A DNA stretch of 64,000 nt from Glandiceps talaboti (lineage: Eukaryota; Hemichordata; Enteropneusta; Spengelidae), in contig NC_135553.1 of assembly GCF_964340395.1 (NCBI RefSeq), positions 18,965,001-19,029,000 on the forward strand, in the 5' to 3' direction. Position 1 is the stretch's first letter. Every line of letters starts with the position of its first letter. A program made the translations under genes and the position numbers. The notes beneath the pieces were generated by a model that saw only the letters and a program-made list of their open reading frames with translations, made no database searches and was not told the origin of the DNA. This document shows, piece after piece, positions 11,810-36,663 of this stretch.

Positions 11810-14800
11810 ATGGAAATACGATTTGATGGAAAGCGAGCCCTCGTTACGGGTGCCGGTAAAGGTAATGTACATTCGATGCTTGTCATTATATCACGATTTG
11901 AAGGACACAGTTTGTGAACACATTTTATTTTCAATCTCGATCAACAACTGATATTTCTTGTCTTGATCTTCAAGTTCAAAAACATTGTCTTGTTTTGTTT
12001 ATGTTACGCCCCCATTTAAATTACGAGCACATCCTGTGTGCATGGTATTAGATATTCATATGTTATTAATGAAAGCTGTGATGACTGGACGTAAATATTC
12101 CTGATTTTCCTTGGCAAAATTTAATAGTTCCTTTGTAAAATTAGCTTATAGTTGTATCTTGGACTTAGTAGTGTAATATTTATACTGTTATTGACAGACT
12201 CGGCCATTTTTTTTCTCAAGTTTTATGGTCATTTTTTTTGCAAACCACGTAAGAAAATAAAGAGTAAAACGAAAAATGTTTAGTTACACAAAATAGACTG
12301 TAAAAAAGAAAACAAAGTTACAATTGTTCCAGCTAATAAAAAAGTGCAAACTTCAAAATATGAAAAAGTTAAAGAACAAATATTAATGTACGGATACACT
12401 TATTGCAAAAGGCTTGTATTTAGACAGTTATCAACTATTTATTGTAAGGTACATTTGAGATGTCTTATTTTACGTGGGACATAAACTCATTGATGACGAC
12501 AGATTGGATTGAAGGCTAACTACATGTAGTCAGTTACCATGTGTGTGTGGTTATGTATCTCTCATAGTGGTATTTCTACTAATTTTCCTTTTTATAGGTC
12601 AATGGATATACTGTACATATAGACTACAAAGTGACAAAGTTTCTCTTAAAACTCCACGAACAAGACTCAGATTCTATGGTGATCGTTCTTTCTCATATGC
12701 CGCTGCTACCTTGTGGAATGATCTTCCAAGTCATATTCGTTCAGCATCAAGTACTGAAATTTTCAAATCTAGGCTAAAGACCTACTTTTTTGAGAGAGCA
12801 TATTTAAGTGACACTTTGTAAAGCGCCAGTGAACATTTTAAATGGATACCAGGCGCTATATAAATTTGTTATCATATCATATATCATAATGCTACTACAC
12901 TATTTCTGCTATCCTAACTGACATTTTGATTTTTTTTAAATTTGCTATATCTACTCTTGATACTTCAGTTACATTGGTCTCAAATGGTATTCTGCCATAG
13001 AGACTGTAATTCGTCGAATACATAAGTAGACTTTTAAGTCACGAAATCAGTATATGACATATGTAAATGTGACCTGTCAACCCACGTACATCAAATTCTG
13101 TTCAAATTTACGGTAATTTTTTGCACAAGTTATGTGTGTGGTGAGCGTAACTGAAGAATCTTGGTAGACTTAGAAGGAGTGAAAATTCAAAAATATCAAA
13201 ATGTCTCTTAGGATAGTGGAAATAGTGCAGTACGTGTAGCCTTAGTCCCTCAACTCTACAGGTAGAAATGGATATAACTAATGCACTTTGTATTCGTGTT
13301 CAACTGTTGCAGGTATTGGTCGAGAGGTGGCTAAATTACTTGTGAAATGTGGTGCTGAAACGTATGCTTTAAGCAGAACCCAGTCAGATTTAGACAGTCT
13401 AAAACAAGAGGTATGCAACAAAATAGCCAATGCTGTCAAGCAAAATGATTGCATTTCAAAACACTCAAAAAAATCAATCATGTTACCTAAAGGTGAAAGT
13501 ACCAAATTCCCATAATGTCATTTGATATTATTGTGATCATAAAATGCATTGTTGGTCAATTAAATCTAAAAAAAAACGATAATGAAGATGTGATATAATC
13601 AGAATTTAAAATATATAGAAACTTTAGAGGAATTGTCACTGGCCGTAATCATTTTAGTCGAACTATTTTCCAATTCTTGTTCTGTTTATACACATAGGCA
13701 TCCTTAATGATTAGCCAATACTGAATAGTGGACAAAACAATTGACCTTGAACATAACTTTGCCGACTTGTAAACATTATAAAAGCCATGAAAAATGAAGT
13801 TCACTTTCACAATAGTGCACAAAGTGTTAGTAGTCGTGTATCTATGAAGATTGTGTATCAGCAGTAAAATAATTTAATTCTCTGTTCTTCATGTGCACCA
13901 AAGGGTTTGAGTTGTCAGAAACAATGCAAACATGATTCAATGTTATACTTAGGCAAAAAAAAAAAAGTTTCACGTCAGCGTGTGCATCACTTACATACCC
14001 ACCCCCAACACCCCTGTGTCAATTTTTTTTCATGTTTGTTCAGCCCATCCAGTCTGCAGATCCGGGGGAAAACACAAAAATAACTCTCCCTACTTCACAG
14101 CCAATCATGAAAAAGCAAATGACATTTGCAAGACATGCACACATTCTCCAAAGTAGTAAATAAAAAGAACAGTAACTACCACAAATAGTAGATTGAGTGA
14201 CAGGTTTGTTGAAAATTCAAAAAAAAAATCACATCATCGCACAACTTTAGACAAAATTTCCTGACCAGAAATAATTCTTTTTTTTTTCACCTTACTTACT
14301 TACAGGTTCCACAAATGCACATAGCAGCAGTTGATCTGTCTGACTGGGATGAAACAAAGACTGTAGTTGAATCTATTGGACCAATTGATCTGCTTGTCAA
14401 CAATGCTGGTACAAATATAACACAGCCGTTTCTTGAAGTGACTAAGGAAGCCTTTGAAACGTAAGGACAAATGTTTTCACCACACATTTCAAACACCCCA
14501 TTGTGATATAAATCATTACTTGCAAAATTGGCTCTCATAATTTAGCAACTTTTTAAAGTTTAAACTTGATGTATACATAATGTAACCATGGATGTTAGAA
14601 GAGTGTATTATTAGATGTTATTCCCCAGTGACGTAAGGTGTTTATCGACGAGTAGTGACAACCCTTAGTTCTCGAGTATATAATGGAATGAAGATTAATA
14701 TTGGAGAATAACATAATTATACCACCGTCAGTAATATCAAAGAAAAATTAGGGAAAGTAATGGTAATTTTGAACGTTTTGACTCGCATTACAAACACAGA

Positions 14801-17800
14801 AACAGTGACGTAGACATTCGTTGTTGTGACATAGACACACGTTGTCATGATATAGAACGACCAGAGTGTGTATTCCATATTTTCTGTTCAACTTGGTTCA
14901 TGCATGGTATAATGTACCTTTATCCTTTGTCAAAGAATAAAGGTAAATGTCAGGTTTGTACTTATTGATCAGGACTGTTTTCCTCATTACTTTTGCACAC
15001 CTATGTTATAACTCCCCCAGTTTTAATATTCACTTTGAATGTCATATTTAAAGTTGCATAAGATTAATCTTGTGGTTGTTATAGCAATGATAATGATACT
15101 ATATATTTACCAGCAGCTGAAAAGAAAAATGTATGCATCAAATAAGAAATTAACAAAATAAATACATTGGTAATAAATAAATATATGAATAATAATTACA
15201 ACTTTAACTTCTGGCTCAACCACAAAATTAGCTTTTGTCGAAACTAGTCAGGTTTGTGGCTTAAAGAAAAATATTCAGTGTAATATGGCATGCATTGACT
15301 TAAAGAATAATTATATCTGTTGGAAAAATGGACAGAGAAAAATAATTGTTTAAAAAAAACATTTAAGTTATTAATTTAGTGCTTTAATTGAGACTTGAAG
15401 GATGATCTAATTCTTATGTTTTTCAGTTGGTCGGGTAGTAAATTCTAGTGTTTAGTGTGTGCTGATTTGATTTCTTTTAATTTTGCTCAGTATGACAGTA
15501 TCGAATGTAAACTAATTTATCTTTCATTTCACCACTAGGATTATAAACATCAACCTTAGATCATACATCCAGGTGGCTCAGGTATGTTGAAATCAGTTGT
15601 TACATCACAGTTACCATAGAAATTCCTGCAGTCAATTCTTTCATTAATTTCATGCTATCATATAGGATTTTACTTTCTATTTTGGCAGATAATTGCTCGT
15701 ACTATGGTTGCCAAAGGAACTGGTGGCGCTATTGTGAATATTTCTACTCAAGCTTCTATCATAGGATTCCATAACCATCTTAGCTATGGTAAGTACCCTA
15801 TGTGGATTTGTTCAATTTCAGCTGATCATCCTCTGTTCTTTGTAAGGCCTAAAAAAATTGTTTGGTTACCTGATTACCTGATAAAATTGAGAAAATTGAG
15901 AAGTCTCACAAGAAATAGTGGATGCAGAAACTGACATCAACATAAAAAGACAATATAAAACTCTTCTCCCAATCTGTAATGGCTGTACATCTGATAGGAA
16001 GAAACCAATAACACAGAGACCATATGAAAAACACTGGAGAGCATAATCAATGAAATCAACATCAAAAATCTACCTACACACCACCTATTCTAAAATTGAG
16101 TGTAATCGGAACCACACAATTCGTTTTTTAGGCCTAAAATGGTGACACTTTTTAAGTACAAAATTTTCACATTTTCATTCATACAGCTCTGAACATTGAT
16201 GATAGAATGAAAATAGTTCAAAGGTGAACAGTTAGCAATCTTAAGGTGAATTTATAATACCTGACTCCAAGTTCATATTCAATTAAAGTACTGCCCTTAC
16301 TGATAACAGTATCAAGGTGAAATTACTGTATCTCACATCAATGTCTTGTATGCCTTCTGGTTTTGTCAGAACTGTTGATTGTCTAGTATGGATTCTTTGA
16401 CATTTTTTGATATGTATAAAAAATTATTTCATCAGAACGTTAATGTGTTATATCTTAATATCCAGTTTGAGTTCAGTCGATTGACAGTTACGTATATTTA
16501 AGTAAACAGAATAATTTGAGAGACTTTTAAATACACAGTATAGAATCTCACTCCAAAACATATAAACTCAGGTTATGTCACATTTTTAATGCTGAAAATG
16601 TGGTTTCAAATATATTAGTGATAAAACAAGCCTAAAGATACCACAAAATAGATGTTGTGTGATGCAATGCATGTTATGTACTCTGTATTTGACAACAGGT
16701 GCTTCTAAAGCTGGAGTTGACTCCATAACAAAAACTATGGCATTGGAATTGGGGCCTCATAAGGTAAAAAAAAACACATTTATAATATACATGTAAGTTT
16801 CATAAACCGTTCTTCCAGAATTGTTACATTTCAGGAATGGATGTTACTACAACATTTATTAACTAAATATGCACACATTTATGGTAATCACACTCCACCA
16901 CAAATAGTTTGGCATTTATGTTGCTAAGCACAGCTTTATGAAATAGCAATGAACATATCAAAGGATTCTATGATGGTACTTTGAGTCATATACACATACA
17001 TTTACATATATTATATGTACTATTACACACCATTGCCTGGCTATTAGGGCACTAGTAGACATCTATCACCCCAAAGGTTGTTATACAGCACCTATTTCCC
17101 GAGGATGAAAGCCAAGGGAAATAGTTTCTACATAACAACACCAATGGTAATATGATGTCGACTGTGCCCGAATATGGCCAGGCAATAAGTATTTTGCAAC
17201 ACATTACATTGCGAGCCATGTATTCTTTCCTGAGTCAAAGTAAATCAACAATAGGACTCCTGTGCTACTGTAATAGTACCCTAGATAAAATAGAAAATGA
17301 ATAGTACCCTCTGTATACAAATTGAGGTCATTATGGGTTACTAGTCCATACCATGTGACACGGTCTAAGCCAATCACTGAAGACGAAACCATGTGTTATA
17401 ACAATTAACATAGACCCTACATGTGTATGGTCTATGGTTATAATGCAGAAAATTGTATGTCTGTTTTGTTCATTTTATATACTTGCCTCTGAATTTGATG
17501 TCTCTCCACCTTCATGAATTGTTTTCAGTTAAATATGTCTGTTTGTATCAAATTCTGTCCAACACTCAATGTGGCATAGTGGTATGGATTCCACTGAACA
17601 CATTATCCATCAATTTTGTATTTTATTTCTTCAATTTTAGTTTGTTTGATCCATTTCTCTGTTCTACAGATCCGTGTCAATGCTGTGAACCCAACTGTTG
17701 TACTAACTGAATTAGGAAAGAAAACATGGTCAGATCCAGCAAAGGGTGCACCTATGTTGAGTAGGATACCGCTACAAAGATTTGCAGGTAAGGTGACCAG

Positions 17801-18366
17801 TGTGTCTTCTAATGATAGCCAAATTTTGTTGTTGTGATGAGAAAAACTGGGAATCACCACATAGTAAGAGATAGGGGAGCACCAAATTTTGTGCATCACT
17901 AGAAATTGTGTGCATCAGTTGCTCATCAAATTGGCTTAGAGGGCACTCTGAAGGTGACCCATTTCACCATTTTTAATTACTATCCTGGTTATTTGATATA
18001 TTTGTAGTCTAGTTTCGTACCAACAGTATAACAGTTGGTACGAAAACCCTCAACATTTTAATATATCAAAAATAGAAGCATTGGCAGAAAGGAAGGAAAC
18101 AGATATGAAGCATTCCATCAGAAAGCACTGTTTGTATAAATGAATTGAAAGAAACTTGGTCCACATTCTCTTTGACACATTATTGATGTAGTTATATATT
18201 AATATTTTGGTATCAGACTGCTCAATATTTTTTTATATTGTTTTTTCAATTTACAGAAGTTGAAGACGTTGTGAATGCAGTAGTTTATCTTCTAAGTGAC
18301 AAGGCAGATATGATAACTGGTAATTTATTACCAATTGATGGTGGATTTTTATCATCTGGTGTATAA
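11810..18366 (+). CDS. Gene 1: DCXR-like short-chain dehydrogenase/reductase, 246 aa
   Basis: Exons: 11810-11861, 13313-13410, 14306-14460, 15539-15581, 15689-15788, 16699-16763, 17670-17787 and 18257-18366, all with GT/AG introns, 741 nt in total. It is a classical SDR with Rossmann motif TGAGKGIG (13-20), SRT (38-40) as in NADPH-using DCXR, NNAG (82-85), catalytic Asn107, Tyr149 and Lys153 (YGASK) and TWSDP around Trp191. The family reduces dicarbonyls and L-xylulose with NADPH in the cytosol (uronate cycle, carbonyl detoxification). Length and numbering match mammalian DCXR (244 aa). Position 136, normally the catalytic Ser, is Thr (codon ACT at 15746-15748), so activity may be altered. 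The end of exon 8 is the first unit of a 67-bp tandem array. The substrate is not predictable. Confidence 0.93.
12600..12890 (+). mobile_element. 5'-truncated non-LTR retrotransposon (LINE) 3' end
   Basis: A frame ending at 12821 encodes a peptide with [18 protein letters not shown] and a following [10 protein letters not shown] block. This is the characteristic C-terminal tail of reverse-transcriptase ORFs in CR1/Jockey-like LINEs. The 3' end has AAAGCGCC paired with GGCGCTATATAAAT, then short ATCAT repeats typical of a LINE tail. The copy is dead and lies in intron 1 of gene 1. Confidence 0.8.
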
Positions 18367-18785
18367 TTGGCTGGATAAATTAACTGGTAGTTTATTACCA
18401 ATTGATGGTGGATTTTTATCAGCTGGTGTATAATTGACTAAATAAATTAACTGGTAGTTTATTACCAATTGATGGTGGATTTTTATCAGCTGGTGTATGA
18501 TAGACTGGATAAATTAACTAGTAGTTTATTACCAATTGATGGTGGATTTTTATCAGCTGGTGTATGATAGACTGGATAAATTAACTGGTAGTTTATTACC
18601 AATTGATGGTGGATTTTTATCAGCTGGTGTATGATAGACTGGATAAATTAACTGGTAGTTTATTACCAATTGATGGTGGATTTTGATCAGCTGGTGTATA
18701 ATTGGCTGGATAAATTAACTGGTAGTTTATTACCAATTGATGGTGGATTTTTATCTGCTGGTGTATAATTGACTGGATAAATTAA
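18315..18785 (+). repeat. 67-bp minisatellite derived from the 3' coding end of gene 1
   Basis: Seven units start at 18315, 18382, 18449, 18516, 18583, 18650 and 18717. Unit 1 overlaps exon 8 and encodes the last 16 residues plus the stop. Later units still carry [16 protein letters not shown] and a stop each, but 67 is not a multiple of three, so they lie in different frames. They are non-coding, in the 3' UTR or flank. An AATAAA occurs in unit 2 (18441-18446). Confidence 0.95.
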
Positions 18786-20532
18786 CTTGTGTATTACAAG
18801 ATGATAGATTTTTAAGAATACTGACAAGGATGGTACCTTTATTTGTGTGTTTTCATGTCTAGTATGTAAGGAATCTGACAGAAAAATGTTAAAAATTACA
18901 TCCTCTATGTGCAGATGAGAAAAGAATCGCAATATCACTAATTATTAATATTGTAAATCACGTTCCTGTTTTCGGCACCTTCCAAAATGTACCCTCCAAG
19001 AGGTACTGCTTATTTCGTTGCTTCAGCAGAAATAGGTGCTCTGGCGAAAAAAATATCATGTATTGCTGAAATTCAGGACCTTTGACAAATCATATGATTG
19101 TAGTATCCTTAAGACTTTACTTGTCATTTCTAACATTGTTAAAATATGGTTATGAAAAGAAAACATCACTAACCTGTACATACACACCTAATAATAATGT
19201 AATGTAATGTTTTTATATAGCACTTTCCCACTCTGTTCTCAACAAAGTGCTTGATAGTTGTTACTCCTGGCATGGATCTATAGTGCAGCGACCCTTTTTA
19301 CTTCTTATTTGTGAAAGTCCACGACACCCGTCATGCAATGGTGTATCACTGAAAGAACAATAGAGGTGAAAGTAGTTTCAATTTGATATTTCTTGGCAAC
19401 AAAGACTTCTGTGTTTTGGTTTTGGAGGTGTGTCTCCTCTCCCTAGTGAACGCACCTGGTTAACATATGTACTGTTGTACGTACTGTATACCCTGTTTAT
19501 ACCGCAAATGGCACTTCATTAGGTCTCGCATAAGTGGAATACAAGATACCATAGACCCTCCAAACTGAGTACTAATAGCTACGATTTTCATATATGCACA
19601 CATAAATTATATTGTAAAGAGTTAGGGTGATTTGAAAATGGGACGACTCTTGCTGCTGGGGGTTGAGCCCTCAATGGCAAGGGTCTGGGTAACAGAGACT
19701 AACATATGTGTTGCATCAAAGGTAAATGAAAGTTGGTGCAAAACTGGCTTTGATTTCTACTTGTCTACTACACACTCTGCGACACATCTATTCGCATGTT
19801 CTGTGTGAGCAGTAATTACAATTGCTAATTAATGGTTGTCAAGAGAAATATCGTTTAATGAACTTTGTCTTGGTGCAATCACATGCATTTAAAATTTAGA
19901 AAAGTGACTAATTTACATAAATTTGCATACAATTTACATAATATCTATTTTAGCATACGCAATTAAATATCATATGTAAGGCTAGAAAAAATAAACATGT
20001 ACTACGAAGGTCAATTCAAGCTAAATAACGATGGTAAGATAGCAATGCACGATTAGCCGACATCTACATCGGATTTTAATCAGATTGGTACTCTCCTAAA
20101 AGACACAGCGAGAGAGGGGTGAAAAAGGAGACATGAGAAACATCAGTGGAAAGCGGGATGGTCACCGAAAACACTGGACATCGCGTAGACGTCTACTGAC
20201 TGCTCGAGCGCTCTCTTCAACGTTGACAGCGGCATCTTTTGGTGGTCATAAAATCATTTGCTTAGCATTTGAGAGTTAATGTCAACAATTTACTCTGTTC
20301 GACAGACCAGAAGTTAGTGTGTCTTAGACACCACATGAAATTGTAACAGTGTGTAAAGCAGGATGCTTTGAAGAAGTCACCTTCGACTAACGCATCTTTT
20401 GATGTGTTCTGTGTAAGAGTAAATTGTAGCATAAAACGTCAAATGCTAAGCTCTTATGACCAGGATTCAGTGTGTCTCAAACAAGTGTGTGTCTCAAACA
20501 CCCAAATGCTAAGGTTTTATGACAAAAAGTGT
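18786..20532. other. Intergenic region between gene 1 and the 34-bp minisatellite
   Basis: No gene is seen. It includes a segment (19195-19340) related to the repeat at 8092, and a segment (19975-20090) related to the hairpin element at 7777-7935. A CATAGACCCTCC motif occurs near 19551. Confidence 0.5.
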
Positions 20533-21754
20533 AGCAGAGTACCTACCCCTTATCTTGATATGTAATAGCAGACTACCTACCCCTTATCTTGATACATAAT
20601 AGCAGACTACCTACCCCCTATCTTGATACGTAATAGCAGACTACCTACCACCTATCTTGATACATAATAGCAGACTACCTACCACCTATCTTGATATGTA
20701 ATAGCAGACTACCTACCCCTTATCTTGATATGTAATAGCAGACTACCTACCCCCTATCTTGATATGTAATAGCAGACTACCTACCCCCTATCTTGATATG
20801 TAATAGCAGACTACCTACCCCTTATCTTGATACATAATAGCAGACTACCTACCCCCTATCTTGATACGTAATAGCAGACTACCTACCCCTTATCTTGATA
20901 CATAATAGCAGACTACCTACCCCCTATCTTGATATGTAATAGCAGACTACCTACCCCCTATCTTGATATGTAATAGCAGACTACCTACCCCTTATCTTGA
21001 TACATAATAGCAGACTACCTACCCCCTATCTTGATACGTAATAGCAGACTACTTACCCCCTATCTTGATATGTAATAGCAGACTACCTGCCCCTTATCTT
21101 GATATGTAATAGCAGACTACCTACCCCTATCTCAATCTGTAATAGCAGACTACCTACCCCTTATCTTGATATGTAATAGCAGACTACCTACCCCTTATCT
21201 TGACATGTAATAGCAGACTACCTACCCCCTATCTTGATACATAATAGCAGACTAGCTACCCCTTATCTTGATATGTAATAGCAGACTACCTACCCCCTAT
21301 CTTGATATGTAATAGCAGACTACCTACCCCCTATCTTGATACATAATAGCAGACTAGCTACCCCTTATCTTGATATGTAATAGCAGACTACCTACCCCCT
21401 ATCTTGATATGTAATAGCAGACTACCTACCCCCTATCTTGATACATAATAGCAGACTACCTACCCCTTATCTTGATACATAATAGCAGACTACCTACCCC
21501 CTATCTTGATACGTAATAGCAGACTACCTACCACCTATCTTGATACATAATAGCAGACTAGCTACCCCTTATCTTGATATGTAATAGCAGACTACCTACC
21601 CCTTATCTTGATACATAATAGCAGACTACCTACCCCTATCTTGATACATAATAGCAGACTACCTACCCCTTATCTTGATACATAATAGCAGACTACCTAC
21701 CCCCTATCTTGATATGTAATAGCAGACTACCTACTCCCTATGTTGATACGTAAC
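20533..21754. repeat. 34-bp minisatellite, about 36 copies
   Basis: The unit starts AGCAGACTACCTACCCC and ends TATCTTGATATGTAAT. Variants alternate at two sites (CCCCTTATC, CCCCCTATC or CCACCTATC; ATATG, ATACA or ATACG), suggesting higher-order duplication of unit blocks. Two units are 33 bp. There are no unique spacers, so it is not a CRISPR array. It lies about 0.8 kb upstream of gene 2. Confidence 0.95.
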
Positions 21755-22574
21755 TTGTCTTGATTGTGTGGGCATATCAAATATTTCATCTTGAGTGGTT
21801 GCTGGTGTTGTATTCAATTGTCCTAAAGTGCATGCTGCTAACTGCAGACACCGCTGTCAAAAGATTCACTGCATTTTAAATTATTCAATACTTCAGGTAT
21901 AGGGGCGAAATCAATATATCAATGTAGGATTTAAAAAAACTAAGTAGACCGCAGGACCCCCCACCCTGACTAAAGTGGCCAAAATTGATAATTGTTTCAG
22001 CCAGCGCAATCAATATCAAATCAGTATATAGTATTAATATAGAACTATGAATGCAAGGTCAGCGTGTATTGAGAAAATTGCTCTTTTATTTTATTTAATT
22101 TTATCATGCTTTAATTGTCTTTGTAAAAGGCTAACAACAATGACAACAACAGTAGAAACCAGTATTTGAACAACTGTGAACATTCACCAGCTCTGGTCAA
22201 ATGACTTACCAAAATTACCCACTGTCCCTATAAACCGCCCATCGTCCGATCACAGACAAAATGCAAATAAAGAATTTTAAAAGAGTGAGATGTGTGCATG
22301 TACACAGTTAACACCAATCATGGATTTTGCCCTCGTTCCCAATATGTTTTTTAGTGCCATGCGTACCAGGCACTGTGACCTTATTAATGCATCTTTCAGT
22401 CTGATGAGGCAAAGCGACCTTAGGGCACTTGTCGTATCAGTAAAAAAACTGTCTAGCTATACTAACCACACACAGCAGCTAGACTAAACCGGTCAGTAAC
22501 AGTAGCCTTCTTTCTCGTCTCTAAGCTGTTCACAATTTACTAGATCGTAATTTCGTTCAGTGGTAGTTGTTATC

Positions 22575-34389
<11,815 letters not shown>

Positions 34390-34713
34390 CAACGTTAACT
34401 GAAATCTGCGTACCACGTCATCAATTTCTTCCTCTGGGGAGGAAGTATATACCTCAACATATAACCTTTAAACCTATAAGCATAAACTAGTATGCAATTT
34501 TAAAGGTATTACTATACTGAAATACGTTAATTTTAGGAATTAATTTGTGAATACATATACCAATAGTATACTGATTATCATGTGATATGTTGGATTTCTA
34601 CCTACCTGTGACTCAGTCACTAACTCACTCGCTAGTTAGCTAAACACACATAAAGACTAAAGTGAGTACAGGTAATATTTGCCTGAAATGCTGAAAAAAA
34701 AGAAATGTGTGAC

Positions 34714-34904
<191 letters not shown>

Positions 34905-35631
34905 AATCCCAGCGATCGGTATTGTTCAAGGAATGGAAGCTAATTTGATGATAATGTTTGCGTGTGCCACAGAAAGAGTTCGATCTGAACTAGTCTAGTC
35001 TGTGACCCTGACAAATAAATATACAGGGGAAAAAATACAAGGGTGTAACTGTGCAACAAAAAGTAAGAAAAGGAAGAAAAGGGGTGAAATCTGCAAATAT
35101 GATACAATAATTGTACAAAATATTTACACGGCTCATAATAATTTAAATAAATTTTATACTAATAAGATAAATAAATAAATACATATACAGGCACTTGTAG
35201 AAATTCAATTCTCAAAGAACTGTATGTAACACAAATAAACAGAACAGAACAAGTTACTCATCTTCAGCGTCTTTAGACTTGCATATTTCACACACTCTAA
35301 GTTGTGAGGAAATTACACGGTGTTGCCACTCTTAAATAACTTCATCACGCAAACAATAGTTATTGGTACATGGATCTAAAACAAATATATTAAATAAACA
35401 GCGGTTGAAAATGTATGATACGTTCTTTGTGTAATTTGTTTATGAGCGTTGTAGGTAGCCTTTAGTGATTACAGGGGGGAGGAGGGGAATCCAGCCCGGT
35501 CTGTGGCATAAAATGTGCCCTCCTCTTTGTCTTGACTTTCCCTCAAGTTCTTTTCTCGAAAATGTGAAATGTGACCCTCCCCCTGTTCAAATATTTCAAT
35601 GAAAAAATATTTTAAAAACCGCCTCCCTGTG

Positions 35632-35945
35632 ATGTAGTTGTTAAAGCTTAAGCATTTATTGTTTACCAATATTACGACAACAGTGAGTGTTTGTATTAAA
35701 TCAATGCATGCGCTTGAATGTAATTGGCCGAGCTGAAGGCCAGAACTCCCAAAGACACAACAGAGAACCTCACGACCGATTTCAACATCTCCACTCCACC
35801 GCACTGGCCCCCAATATCTTGCCATGCTGTTTGTTCCCACTCCTTTCCTCACACTTTAACACTTTAACTATACTGACACACTTTAACTATACTGACAGTT
35901 AATTCACTACATTTCACTGATATATGTTGTGATATTACTTTACAA
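35632..35945 (+). mobile_element. Possible solo LTR with downstream primer-binding-like site
   Basis: The segment begins TGTAGTTG and ends ATTACTTTACA. It is followed directly by TGGTGGCAGTGGTGGGAT, a sequence often seen just after the 5' LTR of Gypsy-like retroelements. A second copy of GGTGGCAGTGGTGGGATC occurs near 35987. No gag or pol frame is present and no matching second LTR is seen, so this is tentative. Confidence 0.3.
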
Positions 35946-36109
35946 TGGTGGCAGTGGTGGGATGTAATAGCAGAAGGATTTGGAACCGGTGGCAGTGGTG
36001 GGATCAAAATTATACAAAGTTAGATTTTAGAAATGAGTCAAAATAAAATGTGACCATCCCCTAATTTCATTTTTCTAAATATGGGTCTCCCCAGGACCAA
36101 TTTTTTAAA

Positions 36110-36340
36110 GAATGCCTACAATCCTTTGCATCCTGTATGATCATTGATATTGCAACCTCTATCCTACTAGGTCCCTAATTATACAGCTGGGTTGACTGAG
36201 GCACAGTCGTGATTACAAATCTTGTCCAAGCTAAGGACGTTAACCATTCAGAAACAAACTTCAGCGACGGGCTTTGAACCTGCAACCTGCAGCCTGCAGA
36301 TTCCAAGCCCGTCACGCTAATTCATGGTAACTACATTCGC
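36110..36340. repeat. Dispersed repeat related to 8092-8420
   Basis: It shares ACAGCTGGGTTGA-like and ACCATTCAGAAACAAA blocks with the copy at 8270-8350. It is intergenic, upstream of gene 3. Confidence 0.45.
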
Positions 36341-36550
36341 ATGATTCGACCATCATGACCGCGATGATATAATTAATCTTTCATATTAATTTTCAATGTT
36401 TTTGCTAGCGCAATGTATCTTAAACAACCACTTTTTTCTAATATGATCAATCTGAAAGGTTTGTCTCATTGCTCGTACTCCACACAGTATTAGGCGTTAT
36501 TAGAGGATCCACAATGACCAATTTTCAGTTAATAGATGATAAATTAACAT

Positions 36551-36560
36551 GTCACGTGAC
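36551..36560. promoter_or_regulatory. Palindromic E-box GTCACGTGAC
   Basis: This is a ten-base palindrome 104 bp upstream of the gene 3 start, with a second CACGTG at about 36625. In animals the sequence is the consensus of MiT/TFE (CLEAR) sites and is also bound by USF. The same decamer lies at 24889-24898 in intron 1 of gene 2. Function is inferred only. Confidence 0.4.
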
Positions 36561-36663
36561 AAAGTCTGCCAGGTACTAACCTGCACCTGACAAACTCAAG
36601 GTTCCAGTCACTCGAGTCGATCACGTGCACCATTACAGATGTTTCAATGGTAAAGGCTTTACA

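Noticed and set aside
12543-12821. A 92-codon frame taken as a small host membrane protein
   Set aside because: The C-terminal two thirds match the tail of LINE reverse-transcriptase ORFs; the hydrophobic start is unrelated upstream DNA.
20533-21754. Regularly spaced repeats that might suggest CRISPR
   Set aside because: Units are head-to-tail without unique spacers, in an intron-bearing animal genome.
35469-35852. A 127-codon minus-strand frame
   Set aside because: It lies across a possible LTR and G-rich repeat, with no splice partners or recognisable domain.
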